Of a DNA stretch of 64,000 nt, positions 47,201 through 59,025 are shown one piece after another; position 1 is the stretch's first letter, and each line of letters begins with the position of its first letter. The stretch comes from Camellia lanceoleosa (lineage: Eukaryota; Streptophyta; Magnoliopsida; Ericales; Theaceae). The notes beneath the pieces were generated by a model. That model did no database searches. It was not told where the DNA came from and was given only the letters and a program-made list of their open reading frames with translations. Where the stretch lies: assembly GCA_025200525.1 (NCBI GenBank), contig CM045768.1, positions 50,662,925-50,726,924 of the forward strand, written 5' to 3'. Position numbers and translations under genes: made by a program.

Positions 47201-50200
47201 GGTAATTGGACTAATCATTGTTCTTATCATGACACTAAACAGAAGCGATCTGATTCACCAGAGAAATCTACCCAGGAGGCGGATATCATTCACGATATGA
47301 ATGATCAAGTAGTCTTTGCAAAAGATGACAGAGAAATCATGGAATTTATCAAAGACACATACGGTGAAGCCCCCATCTTGACCAAGCAAGAGGCTCCAGA
47401 GGACCTGTCAGCTCGTACCATGAACAATACAGAACCTGCTGAGATTACTGAAGGTGATTATGGACTTCCAGAAAGTGATCATTCAGATTCTACTGAATGT
47501 ATTGAAGGAGAATTCAAAAGGAAAAGTGAACAGGGATCAAATTTGATTGGGAATAAGAATATCCAATATAGAGAAGATGAACAAAGTGTTGTAGATGTTG
47601 GATCTTTTGGGTATAACTGGAATTCTACTGATCCAATTGCATCAGTAATGCAGCCAGAAATAATAGCCAAAGAAGGTCCTCCTGATTCAAGTTTATCCTT
47701 GTCCCCCACTTCTGTGACAGAGGGAGACGTTCCAATTAGTGAAGTCTCTCTGTCAGATTTTGATCACACAACACAAACGAAGGACCATCAATTAAGTGCA
47801 GATATGGTAAAGAATAATTTTTCGGATAAACTATTGCCTGAAAGCTCAATTCTAACAGTGTCTAATGATAGAGATCTTGAAAAACCTCAGGTAAGTCAAC
47901 ACAACCATAATGAATAATGATAATGTAAATGATTATACTACGATGGTAAACCATTACTAAGGCTTCAAAAGCTTTATTTTTGTAACTATAACTACCCAAA
48001 ACAAAACAGAAAAAATAAATAAAAAAATAAAAGGTTAAAAGAAAGTTGCATCATGCAGAATAGTATATCCCTTTCCCTTGTTTCTTTCATATTGTTACAT
48101 TTTAGTGTGCATCAGTCTCCTAAAATGTTCATACAAGTAAGGAATTAACAGATTTAAGTGTCGTTGATCAATTGAAACAACACAAATATCATTAAAGACG
48201 GGTATTGAAGAAACCAATTTAAAAACCTTACGAATAAATTATTTTAAAGCCTATTTTGTCTGATAAAGTCCAATATGAACAACAGGGAGACCATCAGACC
48301 TTCTTGGAGTCATATAAACCAGTTGAAGAAAACGTAAATTCGAAGTCATCTGAAGATTTTGAAGCACAGCTTGAAAAGAAAGCTAAACATAAGGACTCCC
48401 CATCAAGGGAAATTGAGAAAATGGACATATCAGAATCAATTCAAGATAGAGAATGTGAACGAGGTGCTATTGATGTTGGCTTTTCTGGGGTTAGCCAGAG
48501 TTCTAACGATCCCATTCCATCAGCCATGCTGCCAGAATCGATGGTTGAAAAAGTTCCTATTCCATTAAGTTCATCCTTGTCTCCTAAGTATGACTCACAC
48601 AAAACGGTTTCAATTGAGCAAACCTCCTCATCGTGCACTGATCCAGAGACGCACCTAAAGGTCCAAAATTCTGATGAACAGATGGCAGAAATTAATTTGT
48701 TGGACAATTTGCTACCTGAAAATTTAACTCCACTGGCCCCTCAAAATGCATTGAATTTGTCACTGGATTCAACAGCTAACCCATCTTATGATAAAGATCA
48801 TAAAGAACTTCAGGTTAGTCATTGTTCTGCAGTAATTAACATAAATAAAAATGTACACCAAGACAGTTTAACACTTGAGGAGATCAGACACTATGAATGT
48901 TGTATTTCTCTTTAGTATGTTAGATATTACTTCACTGTCTTTTTCACAGGTTAATCTCTCTTTCTCTCCCTCGTTCCCTCTCTTCCTCCCTCTCTCTCTC
49001 ACACTCACACATGCATCCCACACCATGATGCACTGGATTTATTGGATGAACAACTACCTGAAAGTTTAACCTGATTGTGCATAAAAATGGAGTTATTTGG
49101 AGGGTTGAGTGGCCTACTTTCTGATAATAGAGATCTAAAAAAGTATAGGTTAGTCAACATTACAATAATAAACAGTGGATATGTTAGTTTGTAAATCTCT
49201 GTAAACAAATCACTTGCTGAAGCTTGAGAAGTTCAAATGAAACACTAACAACAAAAGAAAAACAGGACCATTGTATAGATTATTTTGTTTTTAGCGTTTC
49301 CTGCGGATGAACCTCTTAATTTGTCAGCAGTAACTAATATCTCTGTTAGTGTAAAACTTGCACTTCAAATATCACAATTATCATAATTTGGAAGAATCTT
49401 AGATGGCCAGGTACATTGGTAATGCTCATTTCTGGTCATTTGTTTTTTGCAAAATCAATATTTTATTTTTCTGTTTCCAATCTTAATGCATATAATGTCT
49501 TATATATGCTAAAAATGATTGTATGCGTGTGAGAGAAAGAGAATAAGAAGAGGAGAAAATCAAGATCCAAAAATTGATGATTTGTACCTGTTATGATTTG
49601 AACAGGAACCATCTAATCCTCCTAAAGAGTCTACCCAGGAGTTGAACTCCATTTCTGGTGTGAATGATTCAGAAGTCCCTGCAAATGATGACATGAGAAA
49701 TTTGAAAACCATCGATGACGTAAATAGTGAATCCCACATATTGCCCAAGGAAGCAAATGCAGGGGCCCTCTCAAGAATACCCGAGGAAAGAATATCAAAT
49801 TCTATTGACATTGAGTATATTGAAGGCCAATCTGAAAAAAGGGGTGAAGATCAAAACATGTTGGAGTCATATAAACCAATTGCGAATGATTATGAAGGAG
49901 AGCATTCAAATCAGGCTAACTTTGAAAATATAGCAGAGATTTCAAACTCAGTTCAGAACAATGACATTTTGGAATCACCTCAAGAAAGTGAACAAAAAAT
50001 TGTAGAAATTGGAATATATGGGGTTAGCCCAAGTACTGATGGACCCATTGCATCGGTTATGCTGACAGGAACTGTAGAAAGTGGACTATTTGGGTTTAAC
50101 CAAAGTTTGATTAGTGATCCCAGTCTACCAGCTTTGATGCCAGAAATCATGGTTGAACATGTTCCCATCATCGCAAGTTCATCCTTGTCACCCAAGTCTG

Positions 50201-52278
50201 TGTTACAGGAAAATTTTCCTATTGATCAAGCCTCCATATCAAGTTTTGATCAGGAGACACACATGGGGGTCCCACAATCTGAAACAGAGATGGAAGAAAA
50301 TAATCAGTTGGATGGGTTTCCACCAGAAAATTTAACAGCGACTATGCCTAAAAATGCACTGCATTTGATGGAAGACTCAACAGGCAATTTGCAGGTTAGT
50401 CAATACTATCTAGGATAGTTAAAACATGAACAAAGCAAATTTGAGGCTTGGGAGTTCTTTTGGCCATATATCTTTATGTTTGTTAACAATAATTACTGTG
50501 TTGCACTCTCTCTCTCTCTCTCTCTCTCTCTCAACACACAATCACGGACAAGCTCACTCAAATTTTTCTATCAGTTCAAAATTTTATTTTCATCCTTTTT
50601 TCTTATTTTTTGATGTGTTAACGAGATCAACGAGATCACGTGTATATAACTAATTGCACATGTTACTATACGCAAAATGAAAAAAGAAAAAAGAAAAAAA
50701 GATAGATAAACTAATATATGCATACCTGTGGCAATTAACAGGAACCACCCAATTCTCATGGGAAGTCCACCAAAGAAGACAGTCTCAATTGTGATATAAA
50801 CGATTCAACGAGTAACGAGAATGAAGAAAAATTGAACTCGAAATCTGTTGAAGAAGACGAAGGGCAGCAAAAATTATTAATCAAGCAGGAGGCTCTTGCT
50901 GATCCAATGGAACCGTCTGATGTAACCAATATTGAAGGTCCTGGAGGCAGACTTGAACAATTGACTAACACTGGAGATGTTATTGGCAAGTCAAAACCAA
51001 TGGAACAAAATGAGAATTCAGGAACCACTAAAAGATTTGAAAAGTTTGAAGAATCAATGAAATCTAATGATGTTGGAGGCCCATCAATGCCAACTAACAG
51101 CAAAGATAACTTAGAAGCCAGTGAAATTGTTGATGGCAAATCCAAAAATTTGACTGCGTATGAAGCTAATGATGTTGGTCTATCCAAACCAGCAGATCAA
51201 AATGACGATTCAAACATTTCTTTAAATTCTAAAGAAAGAGAGGTAATATGATGTTGAACAGTTGGTTCTGTTGTGTGTGTGTTGTTAATTGAAGAATATA
51301 AAGTCGTATCTTTTCTCTTGCTCTCTGGTTGCAACCAAAAGTTCAAAGGTTTAGGGATGGGGGTACTAAGCCATGAAAAATATACTTGAAATCTTAAAAC
51401 TATCTTACACCAAAGAGATTTTTAATTACACTAAAGTTAATTTTCTTTTTCTCCATCTTTAGCATATTAGCTCCAAGTTATCTCTATGCTACTGTCACAT
51501 ATAGTGGCTCAAAATCCTTTGTCCCTAAATCCCGTTGTCTCAATATACACTCAGCTGTAGGGTCATGGAATGTGTAAATATACTAAGTATTATAATACTA
51601 TGTATGTTTACAAATAGTTGGGAGTGCATTGAGACAAAAGGACATACGGATTTGGGGACAGAAGATTCATTGCCGACATATAGTAAACAACTATACTTAA
51701 TTATAGTTTATTTCGCTTCATATATTTATTTTTACTTATTTGTTGCCTCCATGGTAGTTGATTTTTTATGCAACTTTTTTATAATAATAAAGAAAAAAAT
51801 TTGATTTTGTTAATTGATAGGGATAATAGATTCACATTTGTAACTTTGTGACACTGGACAGGAACAGTCTAGAGCTGATCCGGGGAGGTCGATTGGGGGA
51901 GACAATATGATTTCCAATGAGAATGAGTTGGTACTCAATGCCAAGGTTGGTGAGGAGGACTTGAGATCTAGTGTTGGTGACACTGAAGCTGAATCCCAAA
52001 GATTAATGAGATCAGTGGATTTTGCTGAACAATCAGAAAAGGAAGAAGTAGTTGATTCAAGTACTATCGAAAATGATGAAGGCAAATCCAATAAACCGAC
52101 TGAATCTGAACCTACGGTGAAGAATGATAACTTACACAACACCAAAGATACTGAAGACAATAGAAAATCAATTGATCATGAGAATGTCATGCCCAAGACT
52201 GGTCAGAGCAGTGATGGATTGGATCATCTAGAAAAAAGCAAAGGCAAAACCAAAGATTTTATTAAAGATGATGTTTAG
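44292..52278 (+). CDS. Acidic membrane-anchored plant protein of unknown function, 7 exons
   Basis: Exons 44292-45498, 45770-46980, 47243-47890, 48250-48813, 49606-50394, 50742-51242 and 51862-52278 join in frame to 1778 codons with GT-AG introns; intron 1 is phase 1, all others phase 0. Residues about 33-72 form one or two hydrophobic helices near the N-terminus. Residues 205-218 are an Asp/Glu run. The block AVEWTEVDQKNLMDLG (223-238), the basic LIAKRRARK (251-259), NPFDLPYDPEEEKP (318-331) and RHESFSLG (354-361) are hallmarks of a plant family that includes Arabidopsis At5g17910-like proteins, by memory; its function is not known. Everything after residue 400 is acidic, Ser/Glu-rich and probably disordered. 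Exons 3-5 share DVG-x-G...DPI-S-M-PE...SLSPK blocks, suggesting serial exon duplication. The start is the first ATG and precedes the membrane helix directly. Confidence 0.85.
46507..46962 (+). repeat. 228-bp tandem duplication within exon 2
   Basis: Two in-frame copies of a 76-residue unit, starting VVEQDSIDTSVS and including SQAHLM, NGKAHDE and AQQSTEK. The copies start at 46507 and 46735 and differ at scattered positions. The length is a multiple of three, so the frame is kept. Confidence 0.85.
50506..50533. repeat. TC microsatellite in intron 5
   Basis: A (CT)n run of about 28 bases between exons 5 and 6 of the membrane protein gene. Confidence 0.85.
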
Positions 52279-53967
52279 TAGCATAATCTGTCAACCACAA
52301 CTTTAAAACCATCGGGATCATGAGGAAATGATCACAACACCGAGGCAGAAAACAAATACAGAGAAGAGCCTGCATGATTTGAAAAGGCTGAAAATGTCAT
52401 GTTCCGAGCCTCTTTTTTTTTTTTTTTTTTCTTTTGGAGCCAAAAGTACTGATTGACCAGAGTAAGTCTGCTAATCAATTGTTGTTCACAGGAAATAGTG
52501 AGATGGGTAGAAATCAGAAGTCCTCTGATTTTGGTTCTTAATGTTTTGCATTTTGACCTCTGAAATTTGCTAAAGCTTCATAGAAAGAAGCCATTGTCGA
52601 GAATTTCTTAATGCTGTATTTTGTAGTTTTATAAATAGTCAATATTGGAAGTTTATGTTTACAAATATAATACTCAATAATAATAGAGTTGTTTGTTACA
52701 ATTTATATGTGATGTGTATATATATATTTTTAGAATGTATGGTAAATTGTTTGATGCACCTTTCACTTGTAATTTATTAGATAAAAATAACTTAAATAAG
52801 CTAAAAAAAATTGATTTTCTAAAAATTGAAATGAAATGTTTTTTTATGTTAAAGTGAAAATATGTCAACTTTTACTTTAAGGACTCATTTGTTAACACTG
52901 TGAGTTTCCTATTTATGTTTTCAAAAAACAGGAAACATGTTTTTTGTTTTATTTTGTTAAAAACAAAAATAAAAAACTTGTTTGGTATGTAAAAATAGTT
53001 TGAAAACAAGTATGAAAAAAATAGAAAAATATATTTGGTTAGTTGTCAAAAGTGGTGGCCGATGGTTGAGGATGAATGCATGGATGTGATGAGTGACAGT
53101 GGGAGGTGGCTGAAGTTGGTCGCTGAAGGCATCACCGGCCTTGGACTAAGGCCATTGAGGCTTGTGCTGTAGGCACAAAAAAATTGGCCCAAAATAGGGT
53201 CTCCAAATTTAGAAAAGTATTATAGTATATTATAAATATAAATAGGTCCAAATTATTTTTGTTATTTTAGGGTCAATCTAAAGGACCCAAAGATATTTTG
53301 TTAGGCCCATATTTGTTTATAAGTGTGGTTTGGCCCAATTGAAATTAAAATATATACAAAATGTTAGTGGCCCTTTAATGAAAAACACTACATACACATA
53401 CAAAATATTGGTGGCCCAAAATAGGTCCCCTAATTTTATTTTTTTTTTACCTTCTTTCTTTATCAAATTTTAATGGAATAAATAAATTCGTCCTAATTTT
53501 TTTCACCTTCTCTGTTTATCAAATTTTAATGAAATAAACAATTAATTCAATCTCAATCACACTCATACATAATATATTCAATAAACAACAATACAACCAC
53601 ACTCATAAATAACATATTCAATAAATAACAATTAATTCAATTCACATCCAATACATTTTAACTGAATAAAGTTTTCCTAATTTTGAAATTTTTTTTTTTT
53701 CTTTTGTATGAATACATTTTAATATCTATTTTTGTATTAATCGACGATAGTAATACTAAACAAGGTATTTATTTTTCTTTATAAATATAGACCTCCATTT
53801 TTATTTCACCTTAGGGCCTTGAAAATTCAGGTGGCCAAAGGTCACGAGTTGGCAAGAGGGTCGTCACAAGATTGCCAAAGTTTACGGGTGGCTCAAGGGC
53901 TGCTAATAGGTTATCAAAAGTCACAACAATAATTAGTCGGTTGCTAAAGAATAGTCGCCAGCAATTA
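52279..53967. other. 3' untranslated region and AT-rich intergenic DNA
   Basis: The 3' leader of the upstream gene probably ends between 52600 and 52760. A T18 tract lies near 52412-52430. Bases 53185-53215 and 53408-53440 share GGCCCAAAATAGG, a loose direct repeat. No gene is supported; the 62-codon minus-strand frame at 53811-53999 has no domain. Confidence 0.45.
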
Positions 53968-54324
53968 GTAAAGCACAGCAGTGAGTGTGGTGTCTCCATT
54001 TGAGATGTATTATGGTTTTATTTTTATAATTCAAATCGTTCATTTTGTAGGGTTTGTTAAGTACTTCATGCCTATCAAAAATCATATTAATCAGATATCA
54101 ATAACTATATGATCGAATTGCATATTGTTTATGCTATTTCTTAAAAGAAAAACTTATTATTTATTTTTTTTGTTATCAATCATATAGTTGTCGATATCCG
54201 ATTAATATGATTTTTGCTAAGCATGAAGCACTTAATAAACCCTACAACATGACAGTTTGGATTATAAAAATAAGGCCATAATATACCTTAAATGGAGACA
54301 TCTTAATCACTGCTGTGCTTTTAC
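53968..54324. mobile_element. Long-TIR MITE, intact copy
   Basis: Left GTAAAGCACAGCAGTG and right (reversed) GTAAAAGCACAGCAGTG begin arms of about 165 bp that match inward through TGTCTCCATTT, TATTATGG, GTAGGGTTT and AACTATATGAT. The loop between them is only about 30 bases, so the whole element can fold back. The same family received the LINE at 24837/43089. Confidence 0.8.
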
Positions 54325-55047
54325 CACTTTTCCGATAGTAGGAGAGGGAGGATAAGGTGAAAATTTATTTTTAAAATAAATGAAAATAATATTTTAAAAA
54401 AAAACAAAAACAAAAATAGAAACACAAAAAAAATCCTAATTTTTTGTATAATTGCACTATGTTATAGCATCTCCAACACTGAATCAAAAGTTTCATCAAA
54501 TTCGAGTAAAAATTTGATGAGAAGCTTGATTTTATATTGTCTACTCCAAGTCTCCAATGCCAAAACTTAAATTTTCATAAGATTTTTTTACAAACTCAAT
54601 TGTTGGGGAGGAAGTCCTAGAGGCTATGAAGCATGAGTATGAGTACCGGTACTGGTACAATATGAGTACGTCGATATGGTGTAATTCAAAAAAAAAATAA
54701 AAAATTACGGGTATGCCTTCATACGCTTGTAAAAAAAAATATTTATTTCTAATTTAGACTAATGAAAAAAGAAAAAACAAGAATTAGCTCAAAAATAGAA
54801 CAACATGCCATATTTTGAATACATAGAAGGGGTGTGTTTTCTAAGTTGCACCCTCTACCTTTTTATAATTTTTTTTCTCCACCTACACTGAATTGTAATT
54901 TTCCCTTAATTGATTCCTATTGCACATTAAGATTGGAATAGTTAAGAATGATAATTTTGAAATTTTATATTTTTGTCATCTCTATAAATAAATAAACACA
55001 TGTGGTTATTTTGTTAAACAATTAGTGCACTCACAACTCTTGTAGGG

Positions 55048-55720
55048 ATGGAGTCAAATGGAGGCCCATTTTTTACAAATCTTTTACAAGAGGGATCTAA
55101 CATTGATAGCCAATTCATGGAGTCTCAGTATATAAGTCAAGCTGGTCAAGTGGTTGGCCAAGAATCTCCATTCTCTACTCAATTGGAATCCACTACTAAG
55201 AAATCACGTGGAGGCAACTTTTCCATAGAAGAAGATAATATGGTTGTATCGGCTTGGCTCAACACTAGCTTGGATGTAGTGCATGGAAATGAGCAAAAAA
55301 ACAAGACCTTTTGGAGGAGAGTTGGGGAGTACTTTCACGAGCATAAGACATTTATTAGTGAACGTAACGATAATTCTTTGATGAATCGGTGTTTAATTAT
55401 TCAATTTGGCACTAATAAGTTTTGTGGGTACTTTGCCCAGATTGAAGCATTGCATCAAAGATGATATCTCATCCTTGGAGAGACCTATAGGTAGGAAGGC
55501 AGAAAAGGAGGGGTTGAAAAAAGTAAAGAACCATGATAGTTGTTCTCTAATTGTGGATTTACTGAATGAGATGAAAGAAGAAAGAAAAAGAGGAACTGAG
55601 AAGAAACTTGAACTTCTTCAAAAATCTTATCATATTCACGCTTCAAGGGCTCGAACTAAACAATTGAAAGAGGAAGAGAGAATCATGATGATTGATACAA
55701 GTGAGATATCCCCAATGTAG
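55048..55720 (+). pseudogene. Harbinger ORF1 (Myb-like DNA-binding partner), broken
   Basis: The first frame (55048-55464) contains a Myb/SANT-like region: GGNFSIEEDNMVVSAWLNTS, then WRRVGEYFHEHKTF and SLMNRC, ending QIEALHQR. The C-terminal part (IGRKAEKEG, LLNEMKEERKRG, KQLKEEERIMMIDTSEISP) continues in another frame to TAG at 55718-55720. A stretch between the two is missing, so the gene carries a deletion with frameshift. ORF1 proteins of this family bind DNA and help the transposase enter the nucleus. Confidence 0.85.
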
Positions 55721-56438
55721 CAAAAATATTATTGTCTACGCCAACTTGGAAATCATTGAGAGTAGGAAAAAAAATTAATGATGTGGAGTAATTACACGAT
55801 TTCTACTTGGATGATTGTAATATTTGACATGCTTAACTTGCTTTTGAATTTGGATATTTTTGAAATGTTTTTGGAATGTTTATGTTTGGATGTTTTTGGA
55901 GTAGGAAAAAAATTAATGATGTGGAGTGATTGTAATATTTGACATGCTTAACATGATTTTGTATTTGGATGTTTTTTAAATGGTTTTGGAATGTTTATTT
56001 TTGGATGTTTTTGGGATGTTTATGTTTGGATGACTTCATGTTTAAATGATTGAATCCAAATGGCTTCCTTGTATGTATGTTGTGGGCAGCAAAACTGAAC
56101 TGGAGCAAAGCTGGGGTCATCCCCCAGGATGTCCCCAGGTGTCCCATGAGAAGAAGAAAAATGCTAAAATTTTGCTTAACCAGTCGACGACCTTGGTTCC
56201 TGTGTTGCTATTGTTTTGTTGTTGCTCTAGTGCTGTCTTTGGTCTTATTTTATACCTGTTTTAACATCATTTTGCACTCCAAAAATATGGTTAAACACAA
56301 GGAGCATTTAAGGATTATAATGATTTAATTAAACTTTTCCAATTCAATTATAATCCATTTTTCATTACTAAAAAACAAATAATTAAAAACATAATATATT
56401 TATTTGCCACAAAATAATTAAAACATGAAACCTTATTC

Positions 56439-57624
56439 CTATGACTGGCTATAGAGTTGCCACAAGTGCTCAACAAGATCTGATTGAAGTTGAGAATGAA
56501 TTGCTCTGTTTCTGATACGGTGATTTTGTTGAATGAATTCCATAAGCTTGATTGTACGCTCATGTGACATTTGTGCCAAAGGGGTTTCATCGATTTGTTC
56601 AAAATCAATGTCTTGTGCTTCATTGTCATCTCACTCATTTTCAATAATCATATTGTGCAATATTATACAAGCCTTCATAACAACTTTAATTAACTTAAGA
56701 TTCCAAGATTGTGCAGGTCTACGCACAATTGCAAAACGTGCTTGAAGCACCCCAAATACACGCTCCACATCCTTCTTACATGCCTCTGGGGCCATAGCGA
56801 AATGTTTTTTCTTGTTTCCTTGTGGACATGGAATTGTTTTCACAAATGTTGCCCATGGTGGATATATACCATTAGCAAGATAATATCCCATTGTATATTC
56901 ATTACCGTTGATGGTGTAATTGACTGGAGGAGCACGCCCTTGAGCAAGCTCAGTAAATACAATAGACCTTTCTAGTACATTGATATCATTATGAGACCCA
57001 GGTAACCCAAAAAATGCATACCATATCCAAAAATCATATGATGCAACTGCTTCCAAAATAATTGTTGGTTTATGGATGTGACCAGTTTACATACCTTTCC
57101 ATGCAACCGGGCAATTCTTCCATGTCCAGTGCATACAATCAATGCTTACTTTGACAAAATAAAATAGACTCTTCATTGCGGTACTTTCTCCAATCCTCAA
57201 GCATTCATCCATAAAATCAGCTGCTACTCCATAAACGAGCATTCTAAGTGCTGCAGTCATCTTCTAAAGGGAAGATATACCAAGCACTCTAGCACTATTT
57301 CTTTTCTAGACAAAATATGATTCATGAGCTTCTACCGTAGATTGAATACGGAGAAAAAGAGAACGTTTCATTCGAAACCTCCTCCGAAATACATTGGAAG
57401 GATATACTGGTGGATTAGCAAAATAATCTAGAAAATAGTCTTTGGTGACCTTGCAAAGAATTGCGTCAAATGAATTTGCAACGTTGATTAGAATTATGCC
57501 GTGATCTTGATGAACTATTGGCTGCTAGTCGTTGTCCTTCCATAACAGCTATCCCAATTGTCTCCAACTCATCGTCGGAGTCAGATTCATAAAGAATCAT
57601 ATCGTATAGCGAATGAAGATCCAT
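56439..57624 (-). pseudogene. PIF/Harbinger DDE transposase, pseudogene
   Basis: Starts MDLHSLYDMILYESDSDDE at 57624. It continues through the helix-turn-helix-like RRFRMKRSLFLRIQ, the first acidic site near SIDCMHWTWKN, the second at GSHNDINVLERS, and the Glu in ERVFGVLQARFAIV, ending EHLWQLYSQS with TAG at 56439-56441. In-frame stops are TGA about 57466, TAG 57306, TAG 57264, TAA 57087 and TGA 56628 (lowest base of each), plus a frameshift near 57430-57440. Only the C-terminal half (56631-57056) is still open. Four stops are one transition from Arg CGA or Gln CAG. Confidence 0.9.
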
Positions 57625-57704
57625 ATAGAGGAAATAAATACAAAATGAAATAGCAAAATTAGGCTGATCTGGATGAAATTTAGATAGCAATTGGTTTTAT
57701 TTAT

Positions 57705-57860
57705 ATTGAAAGAATATGACCGTTGGAATATGACCATTAGAATATAGCTGTTGGAATATGACTGTTAAAATATAGCTATTGAAATATGACCGTTAGAATA
57801 TAGCTGTTGGAATATGACCGTTGGAATATAGTCGTTTTTAAAATATGACAGTTGGAAAAA
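57705..57860. repeat. Subterminal 14-15 bp tandem repeats of the Harbinger element
   Basis: About ten copies of ATATGACCGTTGGA / ATATAGCTGTTGGA follow each other just upstream of the transposase start. Subterminal repeats of this kind are often transposase or ORF1 binding sites; here that is inference. Confidence 0.7.
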
Positions 57861-58573
57861 AATATATGTAAATTGAAAAAGATAAAAGAATAAAAAATAA
57901 TATTTTAATGAAATATAATTTTAAAATAGAAAGTTTGATGAAGTGTGTACATAAAAAAGAGGCTAGCTAAAATATAAAAGTAGAATTTGGGTTATAATTT
58001 GACTCAAAATTTGTTGAGGCTGATGCGGATGCCAATATATTAAATAACTTACAAACTATAGTTTAATTTTAAAATCATGCTAAGCATAAAATAAAAATTA
58101 AAAAATAAATATAGTGAAAAGAGTTTTATCTCTATAGTAGAAGAAACTATTGTTTCAATAGAGGTACAATACAGCTTAGGTATATACTAGGTATATCTGG
58201 ATACTCAAAAAATTAAGAAGAAAATACGTATGTAAAAGTACCATACGAGGTACCATACGCCGGTAAGTACTCGGTACGAATACGACATGCTTTTCGAAGC
58301 ACCTATATTTCATAGCCTAGCCTGGAGGTCAACCGTTAGTGAAACTTGCTTTCCTCCAACCGATTGACACACAGGTTGTTTGGGAGGATATCTGCCCGGT
58401 CACTTGGCCTCTTCATAAGCAATGACTACTGTAAAAATGTGATGAACATTGAAAGCTTCCTTCATTTAATGAATTTTTTGGTTATCTCTTCATTTTATAT
58501 GAATTCGATAAAAAAAAATTAAAACTGAAAAGATTAATATTTGTTATGAATTTTAAATTTAATGAAAGATTAA

Positions 58574-58857
58574 GGTCTCGTTTGGAATAAATTATTTTTA
58601 ATAACTTTTTAGCTTTCTACAAAAAAAATATACAGAAAAATAGATAGAGTGATGTGATAATTTTATAGTGATTTTTAAAAATTTTGACTAAAATAATTAA
58701 GTAATGTTAGAAATCTCAAAAATTCTACCAAATATGTCACATAGCTGTGAGACTCATACAATATGGTCCATGCGGATCACACACCCATATAACACTTTTG
58801 ATAATTTTTTAAAAATTTCTAACATTTTTTGAAAATAGTTACTCTCCAAACAAGGCC
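58574..58857. mobile_element. Tourist-like MITE nested in the Harbinger right end
   Basis: It starts GGTCTCGTTTGG and ends CCAAACAAGGCC and is flanked by TAA on both sides (58571-58573 and 58858-58860). It lies 19 bases inside the proposed Harbinger right terminus. A relative with the same ends is at 63090-63317. Confidence 0.85.
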
Positions 58858-59025
58858 TAAATACAACATTGGAGATTGCTTATCCATCTGGAGAAAAAAT
58901 ATTTAAAAAAGAGCGATAGTACGTACATCCATTAATATATTAACTAGTGTACTAATATTAATTATGGCATTATTATTAAATTTATTCATTATACAAATTA
59001 TAAATACTAAAAACATATTAAATTA

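Larger units (their letters stand above)
54475..58879. mobile_element. PIF/Harbinger element, degenerate
   Basis: TTA flanks both ends (54472-54474 and 58880-58882), the Harbinger target duplication. The left end GCATCTCCAAC (from 54477) and the right end reversed GCAATCTCCAAT match. After the nested MITE is skipped, similarity continues (TTTCATCAAATT against TTTCATTAAATT). Inside are the two hallmark genes in convergent order: ORF1 on plus (55048-55720) and a DDE transposase on minus (56439-57624). An inner inverted pair (GGCTATGAA with GTACCG-type text, near 54632 and 58258-58325) gives an alternative, shorter boundary. Confidence 0.7.
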
